Positions 25,045-32,207 of a stretch of 64,000 nucleotides of DNA are shown in pieces. Source of the stretch: Olavius algarvensis associated proteobacterium Delta 3 (GTDB lineage Bacteria; Desulfobacterota; Desulfobacteria; Desulfobacterales; CAFBRK01). Location: positions 25,589 through 89,588 of the forward strand of contig CAFBRK010000083.1 of NCBI GenBank assembly GCA_903231505.1, written 5' to 3'. Position 1 is the stretch's first letter, and every line of letters begins with the position of its first letter. The notes under the pieces are model-generated. The model did not search any database. It saw only the letters and a program-made list of their open reading frames with translations, and was not told where the DNA came from. The position numbers and the translations under genes were made by a program.

Positions 25045-26019
25045 TCATTTTAAATTTTCTGTTCTTATTAACCTTCCTGAGGAATTATAAATAATTTTGA
25101 TATCGAAATCTCCGTTATAATCTGTATCAATAAGCTCTTCTTTTATTATCCCCCCTTCATATTTCGCTTCTCTCCAAGGAATATTATTCCGTTCATGGAA
25201 CCAAATAACTTCATCTAAAACATCATTTGTGTAATATTCAAGAATTTCAGGTTCAGAATTGAGATTAGCATCAATCTCTACTCTATCAACTAGGCCATTT
25301 TTAAAAAAGATTTTTGTTTCAAATTGACCATCAAAATTATTGTCTGATTCTCCACCTACTGCTAAATCATTCTTAAAGTGTTTCAGATTGTCAATCTTAC
25401 CATCAAAGTTTCTATCTTGATCTATTTGTATTAATGCACCATTCTCATATCGATAAAATAAATCATGCTTAGAATCGAAGTTCTGATCGTATTCAATAAC
25501 CCCCGATCGTTTTTTTGTAATATACGAGTGATAATAAAATCCGGCCCCTGCAAGTACGATTCCAATTAACAGCCCTAGAAAAAATCGATTGATCGATTTA
25601 GACTTAGGTTCGATTGATGTATATTCCTCATAAATCTCTTTATGTCCGTTGTTATAGAAATCAGATCCGAATTCTCCAGACTCTTCCAAATCAGACAAAA
25701 GCTCTCGTGCCAAAGATGCGTCTTTTTCATCGACTTGAACTTGAACTGGCCCAACAAGAGGATTAAAACCTGTACCAATACGCCCTCCACCAAACAAATC
25801 CTGCACACCTTCACCCTTCATGTTGAATTGTATATTTTCCGAATTCAGAATTGATTTTGCGATAGAGATAATTGCAGGATTACCGGTCTCATATACGGTG
25901 ACTAGATGTACATATTCAGGCATCTCCTCCTCGGGTCTTTGCATCTCAAGTACAACATTACATTCTGCGCAGGTCGTAATCCCATCTTGATACTCGGAAC
26001 CGCATTTCGGGCAGAACAT
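25045..26019 (-). CDS. Zinc-ribbon / DUF2007 / transmembrane protein with calcium-loop repeats
   Basis: 324 residues with an unusual layout. A zinc ribbon comes first (C3, C6, C17, C20), then a DUF2007-like domain (about 36-115). A single membrane helix follows (about 146-164). The C-terminal domain has five repeats spaced about 20-50 residues apart and centred on D-x-N-x-D-x-x-x-D loops (DQNFDSKHD, DRNFDGKID, DNNFDGQFE, DANLNSEPE, DTDYNGDFD), like EF-hand or dockerin calcium loops. If the ribbon is cytoplasmic, the repeats face the periplasm. Function unknown. Confidence 0.7.
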   Translation of the reverse strand: MFCPKCGSEYQDGITTCAECNVVLEMQRPEEEMPEYVHLVTVYETGNPAIISIAKSILNSENIQFNMKGEGVQDLFGGGRIGTGFNPLVGPVQVQVDEKDASLARELLSDLEESGEFGSDFYNNGHKEIYEEYTSIEPKSKSINRFFLGLLIGIVLAGAGFYYHSYITKKRSGVIEYDQNFDSKHDLFYRYENGALIQIDQDRNFDGKIDNLKHFKNDLAVGGESDNNFDGQFETKIFFKNGLVDRVEIDANLNSEPEILEYYTNDVLDEVIWFHERNNIPWREAKYEGGIIKEELIDTDYNGDFDIKIIYNSSGRLIRTENLK

Positions 26020-26034
26020 AATTATCCTCTTTAT

Positions 26035-26098
26035 TTCTAACGACTGGCATGAGAGGCGCGCGGTTTTTTGCGCGTCCTGCTCAATGCCAATGTTATGT
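26035..26098 (-). repeat. attC site (short)
   Basis: 64 bp, left core ending CTAAC, right core GTTATGT. Inner ACTGGCATGAG...CTCAATGCCAAT arms flank a GCGCGCGG...CGCGTC hairpin. Confidence 0.85.
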
Positions 26099-26198
26099 AT
26101 AAACTTTTAGTATAATGCAGATATTTCCGATCATCACGATAGAAGATATGTTGGAAGCATCACAGGTTGCGCCAGATAGGAAAAACTTCAATATTTGG

Positions 26199-27301
26199 TT
26201 ATTGTTTCCCGATGTATTTGATTACCTCCATCTTCCATTCAGGAGTATCACGAACAGCCAGCAGAAGTTGATTTAGCAATTCTCTGTGTGGACTTTCATC
26301 CGGTAGTGCAAATGCGTAGTTCTGTTGTTCGAATACAAATGGAAGAACTGTGAGATTCTCATATCTTCCTTGCGCTTGGGCTTTTTTGATCTTGTATTTC
26401 AGGACTACATCGTCGCCGACCACTGCGTCCAGCCTCCCATCATCAAGAGCTGCAAGGAGTTCTTGTCTGTCGCTGAAAGTGCGACTGTTGATGCCTTGCT
26501 CCTGTAAATACTCAAAAGATGTCGATGCTTCCATAACACCTACCTTGACTTTAGCCAGATCCTGCGGTCCTGTAATCTCTGAATGCATTTGGTCGATGGT
26601 GAATGCACTTGCAAGTAGGGCGGTAATGCTGGCAATCATAATTGTGCTGCCTACTGCCAGAAAAGCTGCTAATGTCCGCCCGCTCAGCGTCTTAAATTCG
26701 TAATATCGTATGGGGCCAGAGGTAACAAACGGAAGTCCTGCGATTAAGGCTTCCATTAGCTTGCCGCCTTTATTTTTCATCGAATATAGTTTATCGTTTA
26801 TCTTATGCTCCAATAAATAAAGGATACCACCAATCAAAGCAGCTACACCGACAACGATTCCTAAGACGATAATTAGTCTCTCATTATAGAAAATGTTCTT
26901 GAGTGTTTGCAGAAATCCATGCTGCTTCACGGCAATGGAAAGATGCGTCTCGTAAAAGGGATGGGAAAAATCGATGATTTCTTCACGCTCCTGAGTCATG
27001 GAGAGGCAAGAAACCGCAATATCAGCCTTACCCTGGGTGACTGCCTCCAACATCTCATTGAGTCTGTATTGCTCAATACTGTACTCAAGATCAAGTTGTT
27101 CAGCAATCTTAACCCAAAGAAAAAGGCTAATTCCTGAAAATTGGCCAGCATCGTTCATGACGAAGGGGGGGCAAATACGTGCTGCGACGCGCACCTTTCG
27201 CTCCGCTGGCTGTGCGCAAACTGGATATGCGAAAAAAATATTAGCGCCAGAAAAAAGATTACAGCCAGATTGAATTTGAGTTTGAACTTTACGTGCAGCA
27301 T
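26199..27301 (-). pseudogene. Ionotropic-glutamate-receptor-like channel / substrate-binding protein, frameshifted
   Basis: Frame 1 (27301 leftward) gives a signal peptide (MLHVKFKLKFNLAVIFFLAL). Frame 2 continues AYPVCAQPAERKVRVAARI and then 331 residues from 27194. The main part is S1 binding lobe (about 1-95), TM helix (107-128), a pore-region segment (147-165), TM helix (172-198) and S2 binding lobe (210-331), the GluR0-like arrangement. No GYG selectivity filter is seen. The shift maps to an A7 run at 27232-27238 (T7 on the coding strand), so it may be a sequencing error or a phase-variable tract. Confidence 0.75.
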
Positions 27302-27476
27302 TTCATTACCACCAAAATCCTCTCCAAAAAAATACAAAACAACTGAAAACAGAAATATCGAGGTAATCTTTGTTAAGGGCTGATCTGGTGATATATTGAG
27401 ACTACCTCACGAATTAAGGATTTCTCGAAACCTCTGATTTCTTAAAGGTATCACAAACTCGATTTCACATATGAAA

Positions 27477-27579
27477 ACATAACGTTGAAGTGAGCTGCGG
27501 CCCAAATCAAAGCTAAGCTTGCATTGCTTTATCGTACAACCGCAAATTTCACGCCGTCAGCTCCACTGATTGGTTGGAT
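27477..27579 (-). repeat. attC site (GAAGTGAGCTGCGGCC family)
   Basis: 103 bp, cores ACATAAC and GTTGGAT. Shares GTGAGCTGCGGCCC and ACGCCGTCAGCTCCACTG with the sites at 29733 and 31134. Confidence 0.9.
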
Positions 27580-27596
27580 TGCCACTCACCAATCTC

Positions 27597-28244
27597 CTAT
27601 TCAATGATTTCTTTTATATCCTCTTTTCCATCGTAGATATACCTTATTGATTGTTTGTTTATCGTTTTGTATTCGTATGTGTTTTTATCTCGAATGGTAA
27701 CGTCTCTGGAAAAGGTAATGATATATCCGCACGTATTTTCAGCTATTTCAACAAACGGAACAGCTGATAAAATGTTTTCATCATTATCCCATATGCTCGC
27801 GCTAATATATCCTATGCGCTTTACTTGTGATTTCTTCATTTCATAAACTGAAATCCCATAACTTCCCCCCTCGTCTCCACCTTCTCCTAATATGAGAATT
27901 TTATTATTGAAGGCTTTTGATTTGAAAAAAGTTAAATTGAGATACCAGCTATCCATCATTCCTTTCGATCTGAATATCACCTTGTTACCTTCTATAACGA
28001 ATAGCCTAATCCCATAGTCTTTTTCATTCTCCTCCCTATCATCAACGCCTGACAATACATACTTCCTTTTATCAATTTGAAATACCTTCTGGTGTGAAAT
28101 GCCCAAACCTTTAAAGTCTTTTTCAATTTCTTTGGGATTAAAAATACTTAGTGATCCCAAGTCTGATCCACTGCTTAATAAAGAGGTTGTCCCATATAAA
28201 AAAATCATTATTGCAAAAGCTGCGATTCTGATTCTATGTTTCAT
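27597..28244 (-). CDS. Exported cassette protein
   Basis: 215 residues from MKHRIRIAAFAIMIFLYG, a signal peptide. The mature part has beta-strand patterns such as RLFVIEGNKVIFRSKGMMD, ILILGEGGDEGGSYGISVYE and IRYIYDGKED, suggesting an extracytoplasmic beta-rich domain. The frame extends to 28268 but would start inside the neighbouring attC (28263), so the second ATG is used. Function unknown. Confidence 0.6.
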   Translation of the reverse strand: MKHRIRIAAFAIMIFLYGTTSLLSSGSDLGSLSIFNPKEIEKDFKGLGISHQKVFQIDKRKYVLSGVDDREENEKDYGIRLFVIEGNKVIFRSKGMMDSWYLNLTFFKSKAFNNKILILGEGGDEGGSYGISVYEMKKSQVKRIGYISASIWDNDENILSAVPFVEIAENTCGYIITFSRDVTIRDKNTYEYKTINKQSIRYIYDGKEDIKEIIE

Positions 28245-28262
28245 CTTGATCTTCTTCTGGCA

Positions 28263-28332
28263 ATTCAACGTCTGAACTCACCTGCACATGGGGCTGCAAG
28301 CCCCATGTGTCTGGTGCAGTGACATGTTAAGT
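28263..28332 (-). repeat. attC site (ACTCACCTGCA family)
   Basis: 70 bp, cores ATTCAAC and GTTAAGT. Perfect ACACATGGGGC/GCCCCATGTG-type hairpin at the centre. Confidence 0.9.
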
Positions 28333-28336
28333 GTCT

Positions 28337-28804
28337 CTATTTGCCCTTCATTAGTCCCTTTGATCTTAACTCCTTTTCAAGCTGATGGGACAAATCAAAA
28401 TAGGCCTCCCAAAAATATCCGTCTAGAATCTCTCGAAAATCTTGACTGGCAAAAATTCTTTTAGCTTCAAGAAGTTCTATTTTCGAAAGTAACTCCATGT
28501 AATAAAAGGCCTTAACTTCATCGCATAGATAAATTGCAGGGGTTATATAGTTTTTGGTAGGGGTATGATCAATTTTATGCTGGCAATCATACATAGGCAT
28601 TAACCTCTCAAACAAAGACACATACACAGAGCATACAGGCTCTTTTTTTGTTGCCCTACACTTATCATAGGCAATGTCGATAAGAGGGCATAACTCTTCT
28701 GCTGGGCAATGGACATTGAACTGTTTCATGTCTGGTGGAGCCTCAGCGGCAAAGGCAAATGATTGTAGTGCGATAATAGATAGCGTAAGGAATAGTTTAT
28801 TCAT
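28337..28804 (-). CDS. Exported Cys-rich cassette protein
   Basis: 155 residues. Signal peptide with cleavage near AFAAEA. The mature protein has several Cys (HCPAEELCP, YDKCRATKKEPVC, YDCQH, LCDEV), which suggests disulfide bonds in the periplasm, and a helical C-terminus. Not recognised. The start lies 8 bp from the next attC. Confidence 0.6.
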   Translation of the reverse strand: MNKLFLTLSIIALQSFAFAAEAPPDMKQFNVHCPAEELCPLIDIAYDKCRATKKEPVCSVYVSLFERLMPMYDCQHKIDHTPTKNYITPAIYLCDEVKAFYYMELLSKIELLEAKRIFASQDFREILDGYFWEAYFDLSHQLEKELRSKGLMKGK

Positions 28805-28811
28805 TAATTTA

Positions 28812-28945
28812 CACTTAACGTCTGCCGTTAAGCGGGCGGCGGATATACTATGCAGCCTTAATAAATTGTAAAACTATAGGGTGCAAGCTCTGAACTACAA
28901 AAACCGCTCTTTATAGCCGCTCCGCCTTAAACGGCCTTGTTATAT
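28812..28945 (-). repeat. attC site (longest, 134 bp)
   Basis: Cores ACTTAAC and GTTATAT. Inner GTCTGCCGTTAAGCGGGCGGC pairs with GCCGCTCCGCCTTAAACGGCC. Confidence 0.82.
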
Positions 28946-29236
28946 ATTGCTTTTTGTTAAAAGAAAATCATAGGGATCTGAAAGGGTAATTCCTGTTTGT
29001 TCACTCAAACCTTTTGCCATTTTTATAATATTATTCCCGGCACTAAATGTATTTGAATACATGATTTGTGTTTCATCTTTTAATTTTACAGCCAAATTGG
29101 GAATTAAAGCATCTCTACATCCAACTGCGTCCAATGAAATGCTTACAATGTCACTAAAATCGATAATATCTCTCTTAAGGCCAAAACGCCTTTTGATAAT
29201 TATTTGTTTCGATACCTTGTCAATCTTTAATGGCAT
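28940..29236 (-). CDS. Small PH-like cassette protein
   Basis: 98 residues, soluble. The pattern KIDKVSKQIIIKRRFGLKRDIIDFSDIVSI resembles the small bacterial PH-like domains whose strands carry R-x-G-L and 'I.fsDI..I' motifs. No membrane segment. Its stop lies in the right core of the attC. Function unknown. Confidence 0.5.
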   Translation of the reverse strand: MPLKIDKVSKQIIIKRRFGLKRDIIDFSDIVSISLDAVGCRDALIPNLAVKLKDETQIMYSNTFSAGNNIIKMAKGLSEQTGITLSDPYDFLLTKSNI

Positions 29237-29260
29237 AGCAATACCAATATTAACCTGGAA

Positions 29261-29331
29261 ATATAACGCCAGGCATCACCTGGACCAAAAGCCGCAGGCT
29301 TTTGGGATCAGAGTGAATGCCTTTGTTGTGT
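29261..29331 (-). repeat. attC site
   Basis: 71 bp, left core ending TATAAC, right core GTTGTGT; GCCAGGCATCACCTGG/AAAGCCGCAGGCTTTTGG inner hairpins. Confidence 0.82.
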
Positions 29332-29334
29332 GCT

Positions 29335-29706
29335 TTAATCCATCATCTTTTCGTAAGATTCGATAACCTTCTCTCTCGATAGAGATTCGATCCATTCTAG
29401 CAGCTTGGTATCAGATACATACTCTGAGCTGTCGAGGTTCATATCATCCCATCCACGAGCAAGCCCCAGTGATGTGCCTTTCTTATGAAGCCCCCAAGTC
29501 AGCCCTTCGAGAACTTCATCTTTACATAGATTATCAGTAAGCAACCGAATGCTGTTTTGATTCAAATACCAGCTATGTTCTCGAAAAAAACGTCGCCGGA
29601 ACCACGAGGATGGGGCACTAAATGGCATTAGAGCTTTATTAACATCAACGGGTAGCTTACCCCAAGTCGTCAGGACAACATTTACCGGTGCATAAAACGC
29701 GAGCAA
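29335..29706 (-). CDS. Cassette hypothetical protein
   Basis: 123 residues, soluble, mixed alpha/beta, Trp-rich (TTWGKLP, PSSWFRRRFFREHSW, LTWGLHKKG). The C-terminal KLLEWIESLSREKVIESYEK is a long helix. It resembles no family I can name. Start 27 bp inside the cassette and stop 4 bp from the attC. Confidence 0.5.
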   Translation of the reverse strand: MLAFYAPVNVVLTTWGKLPVDVNKALMPFSAPSSWFRRRFFREHSWYLNQNSIRLLTDNLCKDEVLEGLTWGLHKKGTSLGLARGWDDMNLDSSEYVSDTKLLEWIESLSREKVIESYEKMMD

Positions 29707-29732
29707 TGCCTCAAAGAAGCTTCCTCTATTCT

Positions 29733-29837
29733 CTATAACGTGGAAGTGAGCTGCGGCCCTGATGAGCGTCGAGTTTGCACGGCCCTTTACGATGAACCGC
29801 CATACTACACGCCGTCAGCTCCACTGGGTTGTTATAA
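29733..29837 (-). repeat. attC site (GAAGTGAGCTGCGGCC family)
   Basis: 105 bp, cores CTATAAC and GTTATAA; very close to 27477 over the arms, diverged in the centre. Confidence 0.9.
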
Positions 29838-29851
29838 TTTGCTAAGCAAGA

Positions 29852-30352
29852 TTAATCTTTTCCAACTACTAAGATGTTGAGATTATTTAAATCCGAAAGA
29901 TGTTTTTTAGCTATTTTATACGATTCAGGTTTATTTATGAAGATAAAAAGATCCAATTTTGATTCATCCCAATAATCTTCAGCCGGGAATGATACATACA
30001 AGTGATCCCACAGCGCTTCCGGCAAATTTTCTGTAGATAGCCAGGAGGTCATAATGACATTTTGGTCAGTTGGTTCAGAAAAATAGTTGTGGCAGGCGGA
30101 ATCAACCAAATCATGAGCAGTTTCACAATTCTCGCCCCAACAGGTGCAAAATGACATTCCGAGTTTAAGGAGTTTGATTGCCAGATTATATACTTTTGCC
30201 TCGTTTGATGCGTTCACATCAACGGCCAAAAAGCATCCAAAATATTTACTTCTTAAATCAATGTGTTCTGAAAAATCAGTAATGGATGGAAGCTCCAAAA
30301 TAGATAGTTTACGACCACTCACTTCATTTATGCCAGTTTCGGTGAGATTCAT
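29852..30352 (-). CDS. Cassette hypothetical protein
   Basis: 166 residues, soluble and acidic. It has LGMSFCTCWGENCETAHDLVDSAC near the middle (five Cys in the protein as a whole) and LFIFINKPESYKIAKKHLSD near the end. The arrangement looks like a small Rossmann-like alpha/beta domain of the kind seen in uncharacterised immunity-like proteins, but no family is assigned. Start 9 bp from the attC. Confidence 0.5.
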   Translation of the reverse strand: MNLTETGINEVSGRKLSILELPSITDFSEHIDLRSKYFGCFLAVDVNASNEAKVYNLAIKLLKLGMSFCTCWGENCETAHDLVDSACHNYFSEPTDQNVIMTSWLSTENLPEALWDHLYVSFPAEDYWDESKLDLFIFINKPESYKIAKKHLSDLNNLNILVVGKD

Positions 30353-30360
30353 AATTTAAA

Positions 30361-30432
30361 TTATAACGCCAAGTTGACGTGTCATTGTGTAGCGCAGCGA
30401 AACAATGATCACTGTCCAACGCTTTGTTGGGC
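30361..30432 (-). repeat. attC site, higBA cassette
   Basis: 72 bp, left core ending ATAAC and right core GTTGGGC. It overlaps the last 24 bp of higA. GCCAAGTTGACGTG and CACTGTCCAACGC arms. Confidence 0.85.
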
Positions 30433-30759
30433 GCTGGAAGATGAAAGACCAGGTTTCAATTTCGCAAGAGGCTTTATATTATTAAGTTCATCGGCCTCGG
30501 ATTTTGTTGCAAAATAAAGATCCCATCGGAGCTGCACATTCATCCAAAAATCAGGAGTCATTCCAAAAAATTTTGAAAGCCTCAACGCTGTACTGGGCGT
30601 TATTCCACGGCGTCCATTGATTATTTCGTTGATCCTCTGATAGGGTACATGTATAGCGTCAGCCAATTCGCGTTGTGTGAGCCCCATCGGTTTCAGAAAT
30701 TCTTCAATGAGCATTTCTCCAGGGTGAGTTGGTGTTCTGTGGGTTGGTATCCTTACCAT
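30409..30759 (-). CDS. higA: HigA-like antitoxin (XRE-type HTH)
   Basis: 116 residues. HPGEMLIEEFLKPMGLTQREL starts the classic 'addiction module antidote' HTH, continuing LADAIHVPYQRINEIINGRR and FGMTPDFWMNVQ. It binds HigB and represses the operon. It follows the toxin gene with a 24-bp gap (toxin-first order). The last few residues are encoded inside the attC and differ from the family, so the C-terminus was probably acquired on cassette formation. Confidence 0.9.
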   Translation of the reverse strand: MVRIPTHRTPTHPGEMLIEEFLKPMGLTQRELADAIHVPYQRINEIINGRRGITPSTALRLSKFFGMTPDFWMNVQLRWDLYFATKSEADELNNIKPLAKLKPGLSSSSAQQSVGQ

Positions 30760-30783
30760 TTGTTACTCCCTTCAAATATCGAT

Positions 30784-31077
30784 TCAATGATAATCTGTAA
30801 TTTCAACATCCATCGGACCGGTTTCGGACCATTTGAAACATATTCGGAACTGGTCGTTAATTCGAATACTGAATTGGCCTTTCCGATTTCCGGACAAAGC
30901 CTCTAATCTGTTGCCCGGTGGGAGTCGAAGCTCATCCATGGATGATACAGAATCGAGTTGATCCAGTTTTCGTGCAGCTATTCCCCATAATGTTTTGGGA
31001 CAGATTTTCCTGGCAGCCTTGCTGGCGATGCCGTTAAAAATATCCACCGTTGCTCTGTCCTTGAAATTTTTTATCAT
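30784..31077 (-). CDS. higB: HigB-like RelE-superfamily toxin
   Basis: 97 residues. The HigB pattern LDQLDSVSSMDELRLPPGNRLEALSG is followed by GQFSIRINDQFRICFKW with the C-terminal strands and 'YH' end. HigB is a ribosome-dependent mRNase. The toxin gene is upstream of higA in the same cassette, so both are carried together. Confidence 0.9.
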   Translation of the reverse strand: MIKNFKDRATVDIFNGIASKAARKICPKTLWGIAARKLDQLDSVSSMDELRLPPGNRLEALSGNRKGQFSIRINDQFRICFKWSETGPMDVEITDYH

Positions 31078-31133
31078 GTAATCACAGTAACACGGCTATC
31101 ATGCTATTTCAACCCGCATTTATTTATTTTGGC

Positions 31134-31237
31134 GCCCAACGTCTGAGGTGAGCAGCGGCCTAAATAAATATCAAGTTAGCATGGCCTTAACGTAAAACCG
31201 CGGTTTTCACGCCGTCTGCTCCACCGATTGGTTATGC
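31134..31237 (-). repeat. attC site of the first cassette (GAGGTGAGCAGCGGCC variant)
   Basis: 104 bp, perfect left core GCCCAAC and right core GTTATGC. Related to 27477 and 29733. Confidence 0.9.
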
Positions 31238-31252
31238 GTTGTCTTCACCATT

Positions 31253-31876
31253 CTATTTCGATTCAATCAGAAACACCTTAAATGAAGTTATGCGACGGTT
31301 GGCAAATGTAGCCATTACTCCGGACAGCATATGGAAGTCTTTTCGTTTTGGGTGATCACTCTTCTGTTCGAAGCTGAATATAACGAACCCTTGTCCCTGG
31401 TCGGAAGGGTGTCCAAATTTTGAGCGGAGTTCCATCACAGGCATGCCCAATCGGATGCCACTTTGAGTTGCAACAGCACGGGAGATCCCGGGTGCGGGAG
31501 TGCACGGCAACTCTTGTGAAGCGCGCGAAAGAACCTGAAACGTAGTGATGTTAGACCAACCACCCATTGGGCCAGATCCAAAGATCACGCAGGTTTCGTC
31601 AGCGGGATTGCTGGATGCGTAACAGAGTTCCTTAGCGGCACTGACGCTTTTAGGAGGTTCGCGGAACGTCCTCGTCTTCCCAAAAAGGGATCGTACGTCG
31701 TCCAGTGTTTCCCGGCCAATTCTAATATCGAAAAGAGTAATATCTGACAGAGAAAGTCGCCCTTTCCTTGGGTTCTTCAACTCGTCAGGTAAATCTCGGA
31801 CCGAATTAATATCTCCGGTCCATGCCAGAGATACACTTAGCATTACAGCTGCTAACGTAAGGGAGATTACCCGCAT
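31253..31876 (-). CDS. Exported protein of the first (attI-proximal) cassette
   Basis: 207 residues. Signal peptide (VISLTLAAVMLSVSLAW) and a mature part with two copies of a G-x-x-L/V...VRSLFGK-type motif (IRIGRETLDDVRSLFGK and IRLGMPVMELRSKFG). Those SmpA/BamE-like motifs suggest a periplasmic beta-hairpin repeat protein. Being next to attI, this is presumably the most recently inserted cassette and the one most likely to be expressed from an integron promoter. Function unknown. Confidence 0.65.
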   Translation of the reverse strand: MRVISLTLAAVMLSVSLAWTGDINSVRDLPDELKNPRKGRLSLSDITLFDIRIGRETLDDVRSLFGKTRTFREPPKSVSAAKELCYASSNPADETCVIFGSGPMGGWSNITTFQVLSRASQELPCTPAPGISRAVATQSGIRLGMPVMELRSKFGHPSDQGQGFVIFSFEQKSDHPKRKDFHMLSGVMATFANRRITSFKVFLIESK

Positions 31877-31898
31877 TTATATCCGGCCTTTCCGTCAC

Positions 31899-31980
31899 GC
31901 ATAACTAGTGAGTAGCGGGAATTAATTCTCGGTTATTGAATATTCGGAATTAATTCTCGTATATTAATTGCGAAAATGTA
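31899..31980 (-). other. attI recombination site
   Basis: GCATAAC at 31899-31905 (GTTATGC on the minus strand) is the core at the first cassette's edge. Next to it are two direct copies of GGAATTAATTCTCG (31918-31931 and 31946-31959), 28 bp apart, in the position where IntI accessory-binding repeats lie in attI1. The outer limit is arbitrary. Confidence 0.7.
31918..31959. repeat. Pair of 14-bp direct repeats in attI
   Basis: GGAATTAATTCTCG occurs twice with 28-bp periodicity beside the attI core. Candidate IntI accessory-binding sites or cassette-promoter elements; the inner GAATTAATTC is itself palindromic. Confidence 0.6.
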
Positions 31981-32012
31981 TCATAAGCCTTCACCGAACC
32001 GCCCAAAAAAAA

Positions 32013-32047
32013 GTGCAGTCTGCACAGAAAAATGTGCACTCACGCAC
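32013..32047 (+). promoter_or_regulatory. Palindrome cluster in intI upstream region
   Basis: GTGCAGTCTGCAC (32013-32025) overlaps the perfect inverted repeat TGCACA-N6-TGTGCA (32021-32038), followed by GTGCACTCACGCAC. Candidate operator for intI. It does not match the classical E. coli LexA box. Confidence 0.5.
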
Positions 32048-32207
32048 TAAACTATCGTTGTTGTCTGAGAATATCCATTTGATAACAATTGGTTATGAAA
32101 CCACCGGGAGTGGCATAAAATTTGTTTTCGCTATCTAAAAATACCGCAAGGGGCATGCCGTTTCCCCTATCCAATCATAACTTTCTAAGACCCATTATAC
32201 CATTCAG

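Noticed and set aside
31980..32207. LexA (SOS) box before intI
   Set aside because: No CTGT-N8-ACAG match was seen; only other palindromes are present.
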